This document shows, piece by piece, positions 7,960-16,295 of a stretch of DNA of 64,000 bases (the stretch's first letter is position 1; the number at the start of each line of letters is the position of its first letter). Source of the DNA: Paractinoplanes durhamensis (GTDB lineage: Bacteria > Actinomycetota > Actinomycetes > Mycobacteriales > Micromonosporaceae); assembly GCF_016862175.1 (NCBI RefSeq), contig NZ_BOML01000027.1:1-64000 (forward strand). The letters are read 5' to 3'. A program made the translations under genes and the position numbers. Under the pieces are notes generated by a model. It made no database searches and was not told where the DNA came from. It was given only the letters and a program-made list of their open reading frames with translations.

Positions 7960-9390
7960 ATGACCACCGACTCACTGGCGAAGCCCGACATCGTAGGCAC
8001 CAACCGCTGGTACCTCTCCGCCGCCCCGATGACCCGCGCCCTCGTGCACCTCTGCGTGCCGATGGCGGCCGCGATGGTCGTCGGCGCCATCTACAACGTC
8101 ATCAACGCGGGCTTCATCGGCTCGCTGCACGACAGCTCACTGCTCGCCGCGGTCACCTTCGGCACGCCGCTGCTCGGCCTGGTCATGGCGATCGGCAGCG
8201 TCTTCGGCGTCGGTGGCGGCGCGCTCATCTCCCGGCTGCTCGGCGCGGCCGAGAACGAGCCCGCCAAGGCCGGCGAGATCAAGCACGTGTCGTCGTTCGC
8301 CGTCTGGGGCGCGGTCATCGCCGGCGTCGTCTTCGGCGGCCTCGGCCTGGTCCTGCTCGACCCGCTGGTGTCGCTGCTCGGCGCGGACGCCTCGGCGGTG
8401 CCCGCCACCACCGACTTCGTCACCGTCCTGCTGATCTTCGTGCCGGTGCTGGCCGCCGCCTTCTGCCTGGAGCAGCTGGTGCGGGCCGAGGGCGCGGCGC
8501 GGCAGGCGATGATCGGGCTGATCGCCTCCACCATCGCAAGCCTCGTCTTCGACGTGCTGTTCATCCTGGTGCTGCCGTGGGGCGTGGCCGGTGCGGCCCT
8601 GTCGACCGGCCTCGCCAACCTGATCAGCGTCGCCTACTGGGCCTACTGGCTGCACAAGAACAGCGAGCACGTCAGTCTCGCGCCGCGCTGGTTCACGCTC
8701 TCCCCCGCCGTACTCAAGCCGGTCTTCGGGGTTGGGGTCGGTGAATTGCTCCAAGCGGCCTTCCTGATCGTCACCAGCCTGGTCCTCAACAACCTTGCCG
8801 CCGGGTACGGCGATGGCCCGCTCGCCGCGATGGGGGTCGCGGTGCGCATCGCGCAGGTGCCGGAGTTCCTGGTCATGGGCGTCACGATCGGCGTGCTGCC
8901 GCTGCTGGCCTACGCCTACGGCAAGGGCGACCGGGCCCGGCTGATGGCCGCCCTGCGCGCCTCGACGATCGCGGTCGGCGCCATCGTCTTCACCTTCGCG
9001 GCCGGCGTGTTCCTCTTCCGCGAGCAGGTGCTGTCGATCTTCGCGAACGATCGCGACGTCCTCACCATCGGTGCGACGATCCTGACCGCGCAGCTGGTGG
9101 CGATGATCGCGAACGGGTTCGCCGGCCTGATCACGTCACTGTTCCAGGCGGCGGGCCGGGCAACGCCGGCGATCGTGATGTCGATGTCGCAGGGCGTCCT
9201 GTTCATCCCGATCGTGCTGCTCGGCAACCTCTGGTTCGGCCTGCCCGGCATCATCTGGGCGCTGACCGTCACCGAGGGCATCGTGTTCCTGGTCGGCCTG
9301 GTGATGTGGCTGGCGTCCCGCAACTCGATCGACCGCGGCCTGGCCGAGGGCAGCCCGGAGCGCGCCGAAGAGGTACTCGCCGAGGCCTGA
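7960..9390 (+). CDS. MATE family multidrug/Na+ antiporter
   Basis: A 476-residue inner-membrane exporter with about twelve transmembrane segments in two homologous halves. The G-G-G-A-L-I-S-R-L-L-G segment after helix 2 and the L-F-Q-A-A-G-R-A-T-P-A segment in the second half are family landmarks. MATE proteins export cationic drugs or metabolites in exchange for Na+ or H+. The ATG at 7960 has GGAG six bases upstream. It follows the MarR gene and is probably under its control. A GC-rich hairpin potential lies directly after the stop at 9393-9415. Confidence 0.9.
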   Translation: MTTDSLAKPDIVGTNRWYLSAAPMTRALVHLCVPMAAAMVVGAIYNVINAGFIGSLHDSSLLAAVTFGTPLLGLVMAIGSVFGVGGGALISRLLGAAENEPAKAGEIKHVSSFAVWGAVIAGVVFGGLGLVLLDPLVSLLGADASAVPATTDFVTVLLIFVPVLAAAFCLEQLVRAEGAARQAMIGLIASTIASLVFDVLFILVLPWGVAGAALSTGLANLISVAYWAYWLHKNSEHVSLAPRWFTLSPAVLKPVFGVGVGELLQAAFLIVTSLVLNNLAAGYGDGPLAAMGVAVRIAQVPEFLVMGVTIGVLPLLAYAYGKGDRARLMAALRASTIAVGAIVFTFAAGVFLFREQVLSIFANDRDVLTIGATILTAQLVAMIANGFAGLITSLFQAAGRATPAIVMSMSQGVLFIPIVLLGNLWFGLPGIIWALTVTEGIVFLVGLVMWLASRNSIDRGLAEGSPERAEEVLAEA

Positions 9391-9529
9391 CCCCGGCCGG
9401 GCGGGCCGGCGGGCACGCTCGTGCAGTCGGTCACCAGGTCATCTCCTTCGCCGCCGGATGCGGACACGGCCGGGATGACCGTAACCTTCCCCTGACATTT
9501 ATGCGCCTCAATCACCATAAGGAGGGGAC

Positions 9530-11848
9530 GTGCAGCGCCCGGACGACGAGGACGAGCTCATTCTCTGGTACGACACGCCGGCCACCGACTGGGAGAGCCA
9601 GGCTCTGCCGATCGGCAACGGTGACCTCGGCGCGATGGTTTTCGGCCGGGTGGACGGCGAGACGATCCAGTTCAACGAGAAGACGCTGTGGACGGGTGGG
9701 CCGGGGTCGGCCGACGGCTACGACTCCGGGAACTGGCGGGAGCCCCGGGCGGGCGCCATCGCCGGGGTGCAGCGGCAGATCGACGAGCGGGTGCGGGTCG
9801 CGCCGGAGGAGGTGGCCGCGGCCCTCGGCCAGCCGAAGATCGGCTACGGCAGCTACCAGAGCTTCGGCGAGCTCACGCTGACCCTGCCGCCCGCGACGGC
9901 CGAGGACTACCGGCGGTCGCTCGACATCGCGAACGCGATCGCCACCGTCGAATACACCACGCTTGGCGTACGCCATCGGCGCGAGCATTTCGTCAGCCAC
10001 CCGCACCGGGCGATCGTCGTCCACCTGAGCGCGGACCACCCCGGCCAGGTCAACGTCGTCGTCGCGGTCGCGCTCCCGGCAAATCGGACCAGCGAGCAGA
10101 CAGCCGTTGACGGCCGGATAACCGCCAAAGGCGCGCTGACCGACAACGGCCTCCGCTTCGAGGCACAGATTCAGGTCGGCATCGAGGGCGGCACCCGCAC
10201 CGACAATGCCGACGGCAGCATCACGGTCGCCGGCGCGGACAGCGCGACCATCCGGATCACGGCCGGCACGGACTACGCCGGCCGTGATCCGGATTACCGT
10301 GGCGCCGACCCGCACGAAAAGGTGACGGCGAACCTCGACCGGGCCGCGAAAACTCCTTACGCCGAGCTGCGCGAAACGCACCAGCGCGACCACCGCGCCC
10401 TGATGCACCGGGTGCGTCTGGACATCGGGCAGAAGATGCCGCCGCAGCCCACCGACCAGCTGCTCGCCGCCTACCAGGGCGCCGGCACCCCCGCCGACAA
10501 GGCCTTGGAGGCGCTCTTCTTCCAATACGGCCGCTACCTGCTGATCGCGTCGAGCCGGGCCGGCGACCTCCTCCCGGCCAATCTGCAGGGCGTGTGGAAC
10601 AAGGACGCATGGGCGCCGTGGAGCGCCGACTACCACACGAACATCAATATCCAGATGAACTACTGGCCGGCCGGCCCGGCCAACCTGAGCGACACCACCG
10701 CGCCTCTTGTCGCCTTCGTCGAAGCGCTTCGACCGCCCGGGGCGAAGACAGCCGCGGAGATGTTCGGCAATCCCGGCTGGGTGGTGCACAACGAGACCAA
10801 TCCGTTCGGATTCACCGGCGTGCACGACTGGGCGACCGCGTTCTGGTTCCCGGAGGCCGCGGCCTGGCTCGCCCACCACCTCTACGACCATTACCGGTTC
10901 ACCCTGGACGAAGCTTTCCTGCGCGTTCGTGCCTACCCGGTGATGCGGGACGCCGCCCGTTTCTGGCTGGCCGAGCTGGTCACCGACCCGCGCGACGGCA
11001 CCCTGGTCGTCTCGCCGAGCTACTCCCCCGAGCACGGCGATTTCACGGCCGGCGCGTCGATGTCCCAGCAGATCGTCTGGGACCTGTTCACCGGCGTCAT
11101 CGAGGCGGCCGCGATCCTCGGGGACACCGAATTCGGCGCCGAGGTCGAGGCTGCCCGGCAGCGGCTCGACCAGGGCACCCGGATCGGGAGCTGGGGTCAG
11201 CTCCAGGAGTGGAAGGGGGACTGGGACGACCCCACCGACGAGCACCGGCACGCCTCGCACCTGTTCGCGCTGCATCCCGGCCGGCAGATCTCGCCGGCCA
11301 CCACGCCCGCCTACGCGAACGCGGCGAAGGTGAGCCTGCGCGCCCGCGGCGACGGCGGCACCGGCTGGAGCAAGGCCTGGAAGGTCAACTTCTGGGCGCG
11401 GCTGCTCGACGGCGACCACGCTCACCTGATGCTGAGCGAGCAGCTCAAGGCCAGCACCCTCGCCAACCTCTGGGACACCCACCCGCCGTTCCAGATCGAC
11501 GGCAACTTCGGTGCCACCGCCGGAATCGTGGAGATGCTGCTGCAGTCGCACGGCGACGAGGTGCACATCCTCCCGGCCCTGCCGGCGGCGTGGCCCGACG
11601 GCCGGGTGTCGGGCCTGCGGGCGCGCGGCGACCTGACGGTCGACATAGCCTGGTCGGCCGGCACAGCGCGCGAGATCACGGTGACAGCAGGTAAGGGCGG
11701 CGACATCACTCTGCGGTGCGAACGCTGGGCGTCCGACTTCCGCCTGACGGAGGAGCTTTCCGGGCGTACGGCCCAGGTCGTACGCAAGGGGGAAAGCGTG
11801 ACGTTCTCCGCAAGCCCCAGCGTCCGTTACCGGCTTTCCCCAGCCTGA
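9530..11848 (+). CDS. GH95 family alpha-L-fucosidase / alpha-L-galactosidase
   Basis: A 772-residue glycoside hydrolase of family 95, which removes terminal L-fucose or L-galactose by inversion. N-terminal beta-supersandwich domain starts with the L-P-I-G-N-G-D-L-G-A-M motif near residue 28; the (alpha/alpha)6 barrel has N-I-N at 371-373 in T-N-I-N-I-Q-M-N-Y-W, the glutamate E501 in S-P-S-Y-S-P-E and D657 in I-D-G-N-F-G, matching the catalytic Asn, Asn, Glu and Asp of the characterised Bifidobacterium enzyme. No signal peptide is visible, so it may work in the cytoplasm or leave by another route. The GTG start at 9530 follows a strong AAGGAGGGG site. A hairpin terminator follows. Confidence 0.92.
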   Translation: MQRPDDEDELILWYDTPATDWESQALPIGNGDLGAMVFGRVDGETIQFNEKTLWTGGPGSADGYDSGNWREPRAGAIAGVQRQIDERVRVAPEEVAAALGQPKIGYGSYQSFGELTLTLPPATAEDYRRSLDIANAIATVEYTTLGVRHRREHFVSHPHRAIVVHLSADHPGQVNVVVAVALPANRTSEQTAVDGRITAKGALTDNGLRFEAQIQVGIEGGTRTDNADGSITVAGADSATIRITAGTDYAGRDPDYRGADPHEKVTANLDRAAKTPYAELRETHQRDHRALMHRVRLDIGQKMPPQPTDQLLAAYQGAGTPADKALEALFFQYGRYLLIASSRAGDLLPANLQGVWNKDAWAPWSADYHTNINIQMNYWPAGPANLSDTTAPLVAFVEALRPPGAKTAAEMFGNPGWVVHNETNPFGFTGVHDWATAFWFPEAAAWLAHHLYDHYRFTLDEAFLRVRAYPVMRDAARFWLAELVTDPRDGTLVVSPSYSPEHGDFTAGASMSQQIVWDLFTGVIEAAAILGDTEFGAEVEAARQRLDQGTRIGSWGQLQEWKGDWDDPTDEHRHASHLFALHPGRQISPATTPAYANAAKVSLRARGDGGTGWSKAWKVNFWARLLDGDHAHLMLSEQLKASTLANLWDTHPPFQIDGNFGATAGIVEMLLQSHGDEVHILPALPAAWPDGRVSGLRARGDLTVDIAWSAGTAREITVTAGKGGDITLRCERWASDFRLTEELSGRTAQVVRKGESVTFSASPSVRYRLSPA

Positions 11849-11857
11849 GAAAGAGGT

Positions 11858-11885
11858 CGTCCTGCCCCCCGCCAGGGGCAGGACG
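11858..11885. terminator. Intrinsic-type hairpin between convergent genes
   Basis: A perfect 11-bp stem (11858-11868 with 11875-11885) closing a 6-base loop, placed ten bases after the fucosidase stop and ten bases before the stop of the convergent lipoprotein gene. No T-run follows, as is common in actinomycetes. It can serve both strands. Confidence 0.8.
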
Positions 11886-11894
11886 GAGCCGGGC

Positions 11895-12374
11895 TCAGCA
11901 GCTCGGAGGTGCGACTTCGGACTTCTCGTTCCAGATCGGTTGCGGTGAATACTTCTTGGCGGCTCCGCCGGAAAGGTCACCTTGCGGGATGTCGATCCCG
12001 TACCGGAAATTTGTCCAGACGTCGATGGTGATCGGCCAGGTCAGCGAGCCCATCGGGGTGAACTCTTCGAACCCGGTCGGCACCTGGCCGACGGTCACGG
12101 TCGGTGTTGCGGTCGAGGGGTCGAGGCGGCGAACCGCCCACAGCAGGTGACGGGGTGATCCAGAACCGGATGGGTTGGGGGTGACCGTGTCGGCGACCTC
12201 GAGGCGGCGCAGGAAGCTCTGCTCCCCGCACTGCCCTCCGATGGTCAGCACGATCTTGTTGTCGACGAGTTGGGCGGTCAACCACTCGTCGGCCACTTTG
12301 CCGTGGCAGGCAGCCATGGGAAGGCCACTCACCAGCAGTGTCAGCAGCGCCAGCCCCCGGCGCAGATATGACAT
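11895..12374 (-). CDS. Small secreted lipoprotein of unknown function
   Basis: A 159-residue protein with a lipoprotein signal (R-R in the n-region, hydrophobic core, lipobox M-A-A-C with Cys23). The mature part is about 136 residues, beta-rich, with two further cysteines (in G-G-Q-C-G and at the very C-terminus) that could form a disulphide. No family recognised. It ends close to the fucosidase terminator and starts 16 bp after the stop of the upstream monooxygenase gene on the same strand, so it could be the last gene of that operon (peptide, monooxygenase, lipoprotein). Confidence 0.75.
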   Translation of the reverse strand: MSYLRRGLALLTLLVSGLPMAACHGKVADEWLTAQLVDNKIVLTIGGQCGEQSFLRRLEVADTVTPNPSGSGSPRHLLWAVRRLDPSTATPTVTVGQVPTGFEEFTPMGSLTWPITIDVWTNFRYGIDIPQGDLSGGAAKKYSPQPIWNEKSEVAPPSC

Positions 12375-12390
12375 TCCGCCACGCTAGCAG

Positions 12391-13851
12391 TCATCGACTC
12401 GTTTGGTTTCGGACCGTTATGGGCGTGTAATCCTCGTCATCTACGCGTGATGTGCGGCGCGCATACTCGCCCGCCATACCCGGCCAATTCGTTACTACCC
12501 GCCCGGTCGCCGTTCGATACCAACTTTGGCAACCGGTCCACACACTGCTCGCGAGGCGCCGCTGCATCTCACCGTCGTAGGTGGTCGCGCGCTCCCGGCG
12601 TACCTCCCAAGGCCGTTGATCCTCGCTGATCCGGCGGACCGCCCGCGCCAGGTAGCGCGCCTGCGCCTCGTGGAAGTAGAGGACCGACGTGTTGCCGGTG
12701 TTGGTGTTCGGCCCGTAGATCAGGAACAGGTTGGGGAAGCCCGGCACGGCCATCCCGAGGTACGCATACGCTCCGTCACGCCACTCGTCGTCGAGGGTGC
12801 GGCCGTCACGGCCGGTGATGCGCATCGGGGCCAGGAACTCGGTGGCCGCGAAGCCCGTCGCGTACACCAGAAGATCGCATTCGTGCACCGTGCCGTCGGC
12901 CGTCCGGATGCCGTGCGGCAGCACCTCGACGATCTTCTCGGTGACGAGGCTGACGTCCTCGCGGGCCAGCGCGGGCAGCCACGCGCTGGTGAAGAGCACC
13001 CGCTTGCAGCCCATCGGCTCGTCCGGGGTGACCTGGGCGCGCAGCGCCGAATCCCGCACCTGCCAGCGGCGTTGCAGGGTGGAGATGCCGCGCAGCATCG
13101 CCCCGGCGGGGCGATTTCCGGTCACGGCGAGGCCGGTGAAAATGGTCATGGCCCAGGTGGCGGCGCGCGGCAGGCGCAGGAGTTGCGGCATTTTTGTGTA
13201 CGCCGTGCGACGGCCCGCGCCATACCGACGGTCCGGTTTGGGCAGTGTCCACGGCGCGCTGCGCTGGAAGACGGTGACGTGCGCCGCGCGGCCCGCGATC
13301 GCCGGGACCAACTGGATCGCGCTGGCCCCGGTGCCGACGACCGCGACCCGCCGGCCGTCGATCGCGATGTCGTCGTCCCACTGCGCGGTGTGCACCGCCC
13401 GCCCGGCGAACCGGCCGGCCCCCGGCAGCGACGGGATGCTCGGCCGGCTGAGCTGGCCGACCGCCGGCACCAGGATGTCGGCCTCGATCACCTCGCCCTC
13501 AGCGACGGCGATCCGCCACTTCGCGGCGTCCGCGTCCCACTCCGCGCCGGTGACCTCGGTGCCGAAGCGCACCCGCTCGGTGACGCCGAACCGGTCGGCG
13601 ACCCGCCGCACGTAGGCGAGGATCTCCTCGTGCGGCGGAAACCGGCGCGACCACTCCGGGTTGAGCGCGAACGAGTACGAGTAGAGCGGCGCGGGCACGT
13701 CGCAGGCGCAACCCGGGTACGAGTTGTCCCGCCACACCCCGCCGACCTGGTCGGCCTTCTCCAGCAGCACGACGTCGTCGAGCCCCTCCCTGAGGAGCTC
13801 GACGGCCGCCGCGATCCCGCCGAAGCCGGCGCCAATGATGACAACTTTCAT
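12391..13851 (-). CDS. Flavin-containing monooxygenase, Baeyer-Villiger type
   Basis: A 486-residue FAD- and NADPH-dependent oxygenase. FAD-binding G-A-G-F-G-G lies at 7-12, the Baeyer-Villiger fingerprint F-A-G-R-A-V-H-T-A-Q-W at 148-158 and the second Rossmann motif V-G-T-G-A-S-A-I-Q at about 171-179, with a late A-T-G-F motif near 330. Such enzymes insert oxygen next to a ketone or oxygenate N or S atoms. Its substrate cannot be read from sequence. The start codon lies only 5 bp after the stop of the small acidic peptide gene on the same strand, so the two are almost certainly co-transcribed. The protein looks complete. Confidence 0.88.
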   Translation of the reverse strand: MKVVIIGAGFGGIAAAVELLREGLDDVVLLEKADQVGGVWRDNSYPGCACDVPAPLYSYSFALNPEWSRRFPPHEEILAYVRRVADRFGVTERVRFGTEVTGAEWDADAAKWRIAVAEGEVIEADILVPAVGQLSRPSIPSLPGAGRFAGRAVHTAQWDDDIAIDGRRVAVVGTGASAIQLVPAIAGRAAHVTVFQRSAPWTLPKPDRRYGAGRRTAYTKMPQLLRLPRAATWAMTIFTGLAVTGNRPAGAMLRGISTLQRRWQVRDSALRAQVTPDEPMGCKRVLFTSAWLPALAREDVSLVTEKIVEVLPHGIRTADGTVHECDLLVYATGFAATEFLAPMRITGRDGRTLDDEWRDGAYAYLGMAVPGFPNLFLIYGPNTNTGNTSVLYFHEAQARYLARAVRRISEDQRPWEVRRERATTYDGEMQRRLASSVWTGCQSWYRTATGRVVTNWPGMAGEYARRTSRVDDEDYTPITVRNQTSR

Positions 13852-13856
13852 CCGGC

Positions 13857-14117
13857 TCAGTCCTGCTCCTTGGGCGGCGTGTGACTGCCCCCGCCGTCCT
13901 CGCCGGTCCCGGTGTCCTGCTCCGCCTCCTCGGCGGTGGTCTCGACGTCGGCCTCCGAGCCGGCGTCGCTCTCGTCATCGGCCGGCGGCGAATGACTGCC
14001 CCCGCCGTCCTCACCCTCGCCGACCTCGTCGACGAGAATCAGCAGTTCCCGCCACGTGTCCGGGTCGGTCAGAAATGTATCGACAATGGTAGATTCGGCA
14101 GTACGGGGCAGGCTCAT
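13857..14117 (-). CDS. Small acidic peptide with duplicated GEDGGGSH(S/T)PP motif; RiPP-precursor-like
   Basis: An 86-residue, strongly acidic peptide. I chose the ATG at 14115-14117 because a GAGGGG site lies seven bases upstream. The first 32 residues look like a leader (helical T-W-R-E-L-L-I-L-V-D-E-V). Then G-E-D-G-G-G-S-H-S-P-P occurs at about 35-45 and G-E-D-G-G-G-S-H-T-P-P near 72-82, separated by an Asp/Glu/Ala/Thr linker. The repeats are also conserved in DNA (20 identical bases at 13882-13901 and 13993-14012). It lies 5 bp before a flavin monooxygenase gene. The leader-plus-repeat layout resembles multi-core RiPP precursors, but no dehydratase, ATP-grasp, cyclase, peptidase or dedicated exporter is adjacent, so the role is open. 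Confidence 0.6.
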   Translation of the reverse strand: MSLPRTAESTIVDTFLTDPDTWRELLILVDEVGEGEDGGGSHSPPADDESDAGSEADVETTAEEAEQDTGTGEDGGGSHTPPKEQD

Positions 14118-14277
14118 ACGGCATCCCCTCATCAGCGTGCCAGGCCATCGACACGGATCCAGAGCCCGAAAGTAGCAGCCTGTTGGCACTGCGCCAATAG
14201 GGCTCGGACGGTGTCCGAAAACCGACGCCGGCCAGCCGTTTCCCGTCCCCGCCAGGGCGGCGGGTAGCCTCGCCGCA

Positions 14278-14823
14278 ATGTGGGTGAATCAGATCAGCGA
14301 CGGCGCGACCTTCACCGGCGACGACCTGTGCGAGATGACGATCGCCGACTCCCGGTTCGTGCGATGCACCTTCCGCAGCGTCCGCTTCAACTGCGCCACC
14401 CTCGAACGCGTCAGCTTCACCGACTGCGCCTTCCACGGCTGCAACTTCTTCGACGCCACCATCGAGGAGTGCATGGTCGCGGACAGCCGGTTCGACCGCT
14501 GCGACCACACCGGCATGCGGGTCACCGGCGGCGACTGGACCGGCTCGGCCCTGCCCGGCGCCGACCTGACCACCGCCGACTTCGCCCGGGTCGCCATGCG
14601 CGGGGTCAACCTCACCGGCGCGCACTGCTCGGGTGCCACGTTCCGCGACGCCGACCTGGGCGGCGCCCACCTGCGCGGCGCCGACTTCACCGGCGCCGAC
14701 CTGCGCGGCAGCGTCCTGACCGCGTTCGACCCGCGCGAGGTCGAGCTGCGCGATGCGATCATCACCGCCGACCAGGCGGTCGACCTGGCCGAGTGCCTGC
14801 ACATGTCCGTCCGCCCCGCCTAG
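14278..14823 (+). CDS. Pentapeptide-repeat protein 1
   Basis: A 181-residue protein made almost wholly of pentapeptide repeats A(D/N)Lxx or its F-type variant (for example S-R-F-V-R, C-T-F-R-S, A-D-L-G-G, A-H-L-R-G, A-D-F-T-G, A-D-L-R-G), which fold as a right-handed quadrilateral helix. Several such proteins (Qnr, MfpA, McbG) shield DNA gyrase from inhibitors; others have no known role. The ATG at 14278 has no RBS but a TAGCCT hexamer 7 bp upstream, which suggests a leaderless transcript. The gene is divergent from the peptide/monooxygenase operon and translationally close to a second pentapeptide-repeat gene. Confidence 0.88.
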   Translation: MWVNQISDGATFTGDDLCEMTIADSRFVRCTFRSVRFNCATLERVSFTDCAFHGCNFFDATIEECMVADSRFDRCDHTGMRVTGGDWTGSALPGADLTTADFARVAMRGVNLTGAHCSGATFRDADLGGAHLRGADFTGADLRGSVLTAFDPREVELRDAIITADQAVDLAECLHMSVRPA

Positions 14824-14832
14824 GAGTCCGTC

Positions 14833-15486
14833 GTGCCCGCCGTCCAGGATCTGCAATCCCTGCCGTACGCCCGCCACCTGCAGCCGTTCGCCGGCGAGCT
14901 GACCTACGACGGCGACCACACCGAGGTCCACCTGGACGGCGCCGAGTTCGACGACGCCGAGGCCCCCGGCTCCCGCTTCGCTTCGAGCGCGCTGACCGCG
15001 GTGACGTTCACCGGCGGCACCTTCGACCACGTCCGCCTCGACGACGTCTGGATCTCTCGCTGCCGCTGGATCGGCGGCAACTGGGCCGAGTCCCAGATGC
15101 TCGACGTGACGATCCTGGACAGTGCCCTGGCCGGCGTCCAGTCGTACCGGGCGTACTGGCGGCGGGTCACCGTCCAGGGCTGCAAGATCGACAGCCTGAA
15201 CCTGCGCGGCGCGAAACTCCAGGACGTCGAGTTCCGCGACTGCGACCTGTCCGAGGTCGACTTCGGCGACGCCACCCTGATCAACGTGACATTCCCCGGC
15301 TCGGCGATCCGCCGGGCCCGCTTCAGCAAGGCAACGACCAAGAAGGTCGACTTCCGCGGCGCCCGCGAGCTGGACGTGGCCCAGGGCTGGGACTCCCTGC
15401 GCGGCGTGACGATCAGCCACGACCAACTGGCCGAAGCCGCCCCCGCCCTGGCCCACATGCTCGGCATCACGGTCAAGGACCGCTAA
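14833..15486 (+). CDS. Pentapeptide-repeat protein 2
   Basis: A 217-residue companion of the preceding gene. Repeats run from about residue 38 to 180 (A-E-F-D-D, S-R-F-A-S, V-T-F-T-G, L-N-L-R-G, V-E-F-R-D, C-D-L-S-E, V-D-F-G-D), with a more degenerate centre and a helical cap at the C-terminus. The GTG at 14833 follows the previous stop by 9 bp with GGAG at 14823-14826, so the two are co-expressed. Two different repeat proteins in tandem could heterodimerise, since the solved gyrase-protecting members are dimers. Its stop overlaps the convergent hydrolase gene by 4 bp. Confidence 0.88.
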   Translation: MPAVQDLQSLPYARHLQPFAGELTYDGDHTEVHLDGAEFDDAEAPGSRFASSALTAVTFTGGTFDHVRLDDVWISRCRWIGGNWAESQMLDVTILDSALAGVQSYRAYWRRVTVQGCKIDSLNLRGAKLQDVEFRDCDLSEVDFGDATLINVTFPGSAIRRARFSKATTKKVDFRGARELDVAQGWDSLRGVTISHDQLAEAAPALAHMLGITVKDR

Positions 15487-16244
15487 GCGGCCTCGAGCAG
15501 TAGCCGGGTGCATGTCTGTGGGTCGTCGGCGAACGGCAGGTGGCCGCAGCCGGGCAGGCGCACGTGCCGGGCGTGCGGGAGCAGGCGCCGGGCCCGGCCG
15601 GCCTGTCGATAGGGCAGGACCAGGTCGCGGTCGCCCCACGCGATGGTCAGTGGCACGTCGGTGATCGGGTCGGTCAGCCGCCACTCCCCCAGCTCGCGAC
15701 GGGCCGCGGTGAAGCCGGGCGCGGCGATCAGGGCTCGCGCGTCGGCCAGGCACTCATCGGGCGGCAGCGCACCCGGCCGGCCGTAGAAGACGCCGGCCAG
15801 CGCCACCCGCCCGGCCCGGGTGCCGAACAGCCGCGGCAGCGCCGGGCGCAGAGCCGAGCCACCGGCCCGGGCCGCGGTGACCACCGCCCGGCACCAGGCC
15901 GCCTCGGCCGTGCCGAAGAAGCCGACCGGCGAGAACGCCACCACCGACCGGGCCTGGCCGCGGCGGGCCAGTTCGAGGGCGACGCCGCCGCCCAGCGAAC
16001 TGCCGCCGAACGCCGGGCGGTCCACCCCCAGCTCACCGAGGAACGCGGCCACCCGGTCGGCGAGGTTCGGCACCGAGCCCGGCACCCCGTCGAACGGCGA
16101 CTCGCCGAAACCCGGCAGGTCCAGCGCGATCACGTCGTGCCACTCGGCCAGCCGGTCCAGGACCGGTTTCCACACCTGCCATCGGCTGCCGATGCCGTGG
16201 ATCAGCACGATCGGGCTGCCGCTGCCCTGCCGGTGGTATTTCAC
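15483..16244 (-). CDS. Alpha/beta hydrolase
   Basis: A 253-residue hydrolase with the canonical fold: H-G-I-G oxyanion segment near residue 15, nucleophile elbow G-G-S-S-L-G-G with the catalytic Ser near 95, acid in W-G-D-R-D near 196, and base in C-G-H-L-P-F near 225. Substrate unknown; esterase, lactonase or C-C hydrolase are all possible. The GTG at 16242-16244 follows GGAGG at good spacing. A lactonase/esterase beside a Baeyer-Villiger enzyme region would make chemical sense, but it belongs to a separate transcript. It is divergent from the GMC oxidoreductase with a 51-bp shared promoter region. Confidence 0.85.
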   Translation of the reverse strand: MKYHRQGSGSPIVLIHGIGSRWQVWKPVLDRLAEWHDVIALDLPGFGESPFDGVPGSVPNLADRVAAFLGELGVDRPAFGGSSLGGGVALELARRGQARSVVAFSPVGFFGTAEAAWCRAVVTAARAGGSALRPALPRLFGTRAGRVALAGVFYGRPGALPPDECLADARALIAAPGFTAARRELGEWRLTDPITDVPLTIAWGDRDLVLPYRQAGRARRLLPHARHVRLPGCGHLPFADDPQTCTRLLLEAA

Positions 16245-16295
16245 GGGTGGCCTCCGCTTATTGACATCACGCCAACAACGGTGCCACCGTACGCC

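Noticed and set aside
9512..11980. Very long open frame on the strand opposite the fucosidase gene
   Set aside because: Antisense open frames are a side effect of high GC. Its residues are Arg/Gly/Ala/Val-rich without domains, while the fucosidase frame has all catalytic motifs.
14118..14189. Earlier start of the acidic peptide gene
   Set aside because: The upstream 24 codons have no RBS and a different residue composition, whereas the ATG at 14117 has GAGGGG seven bases before it.
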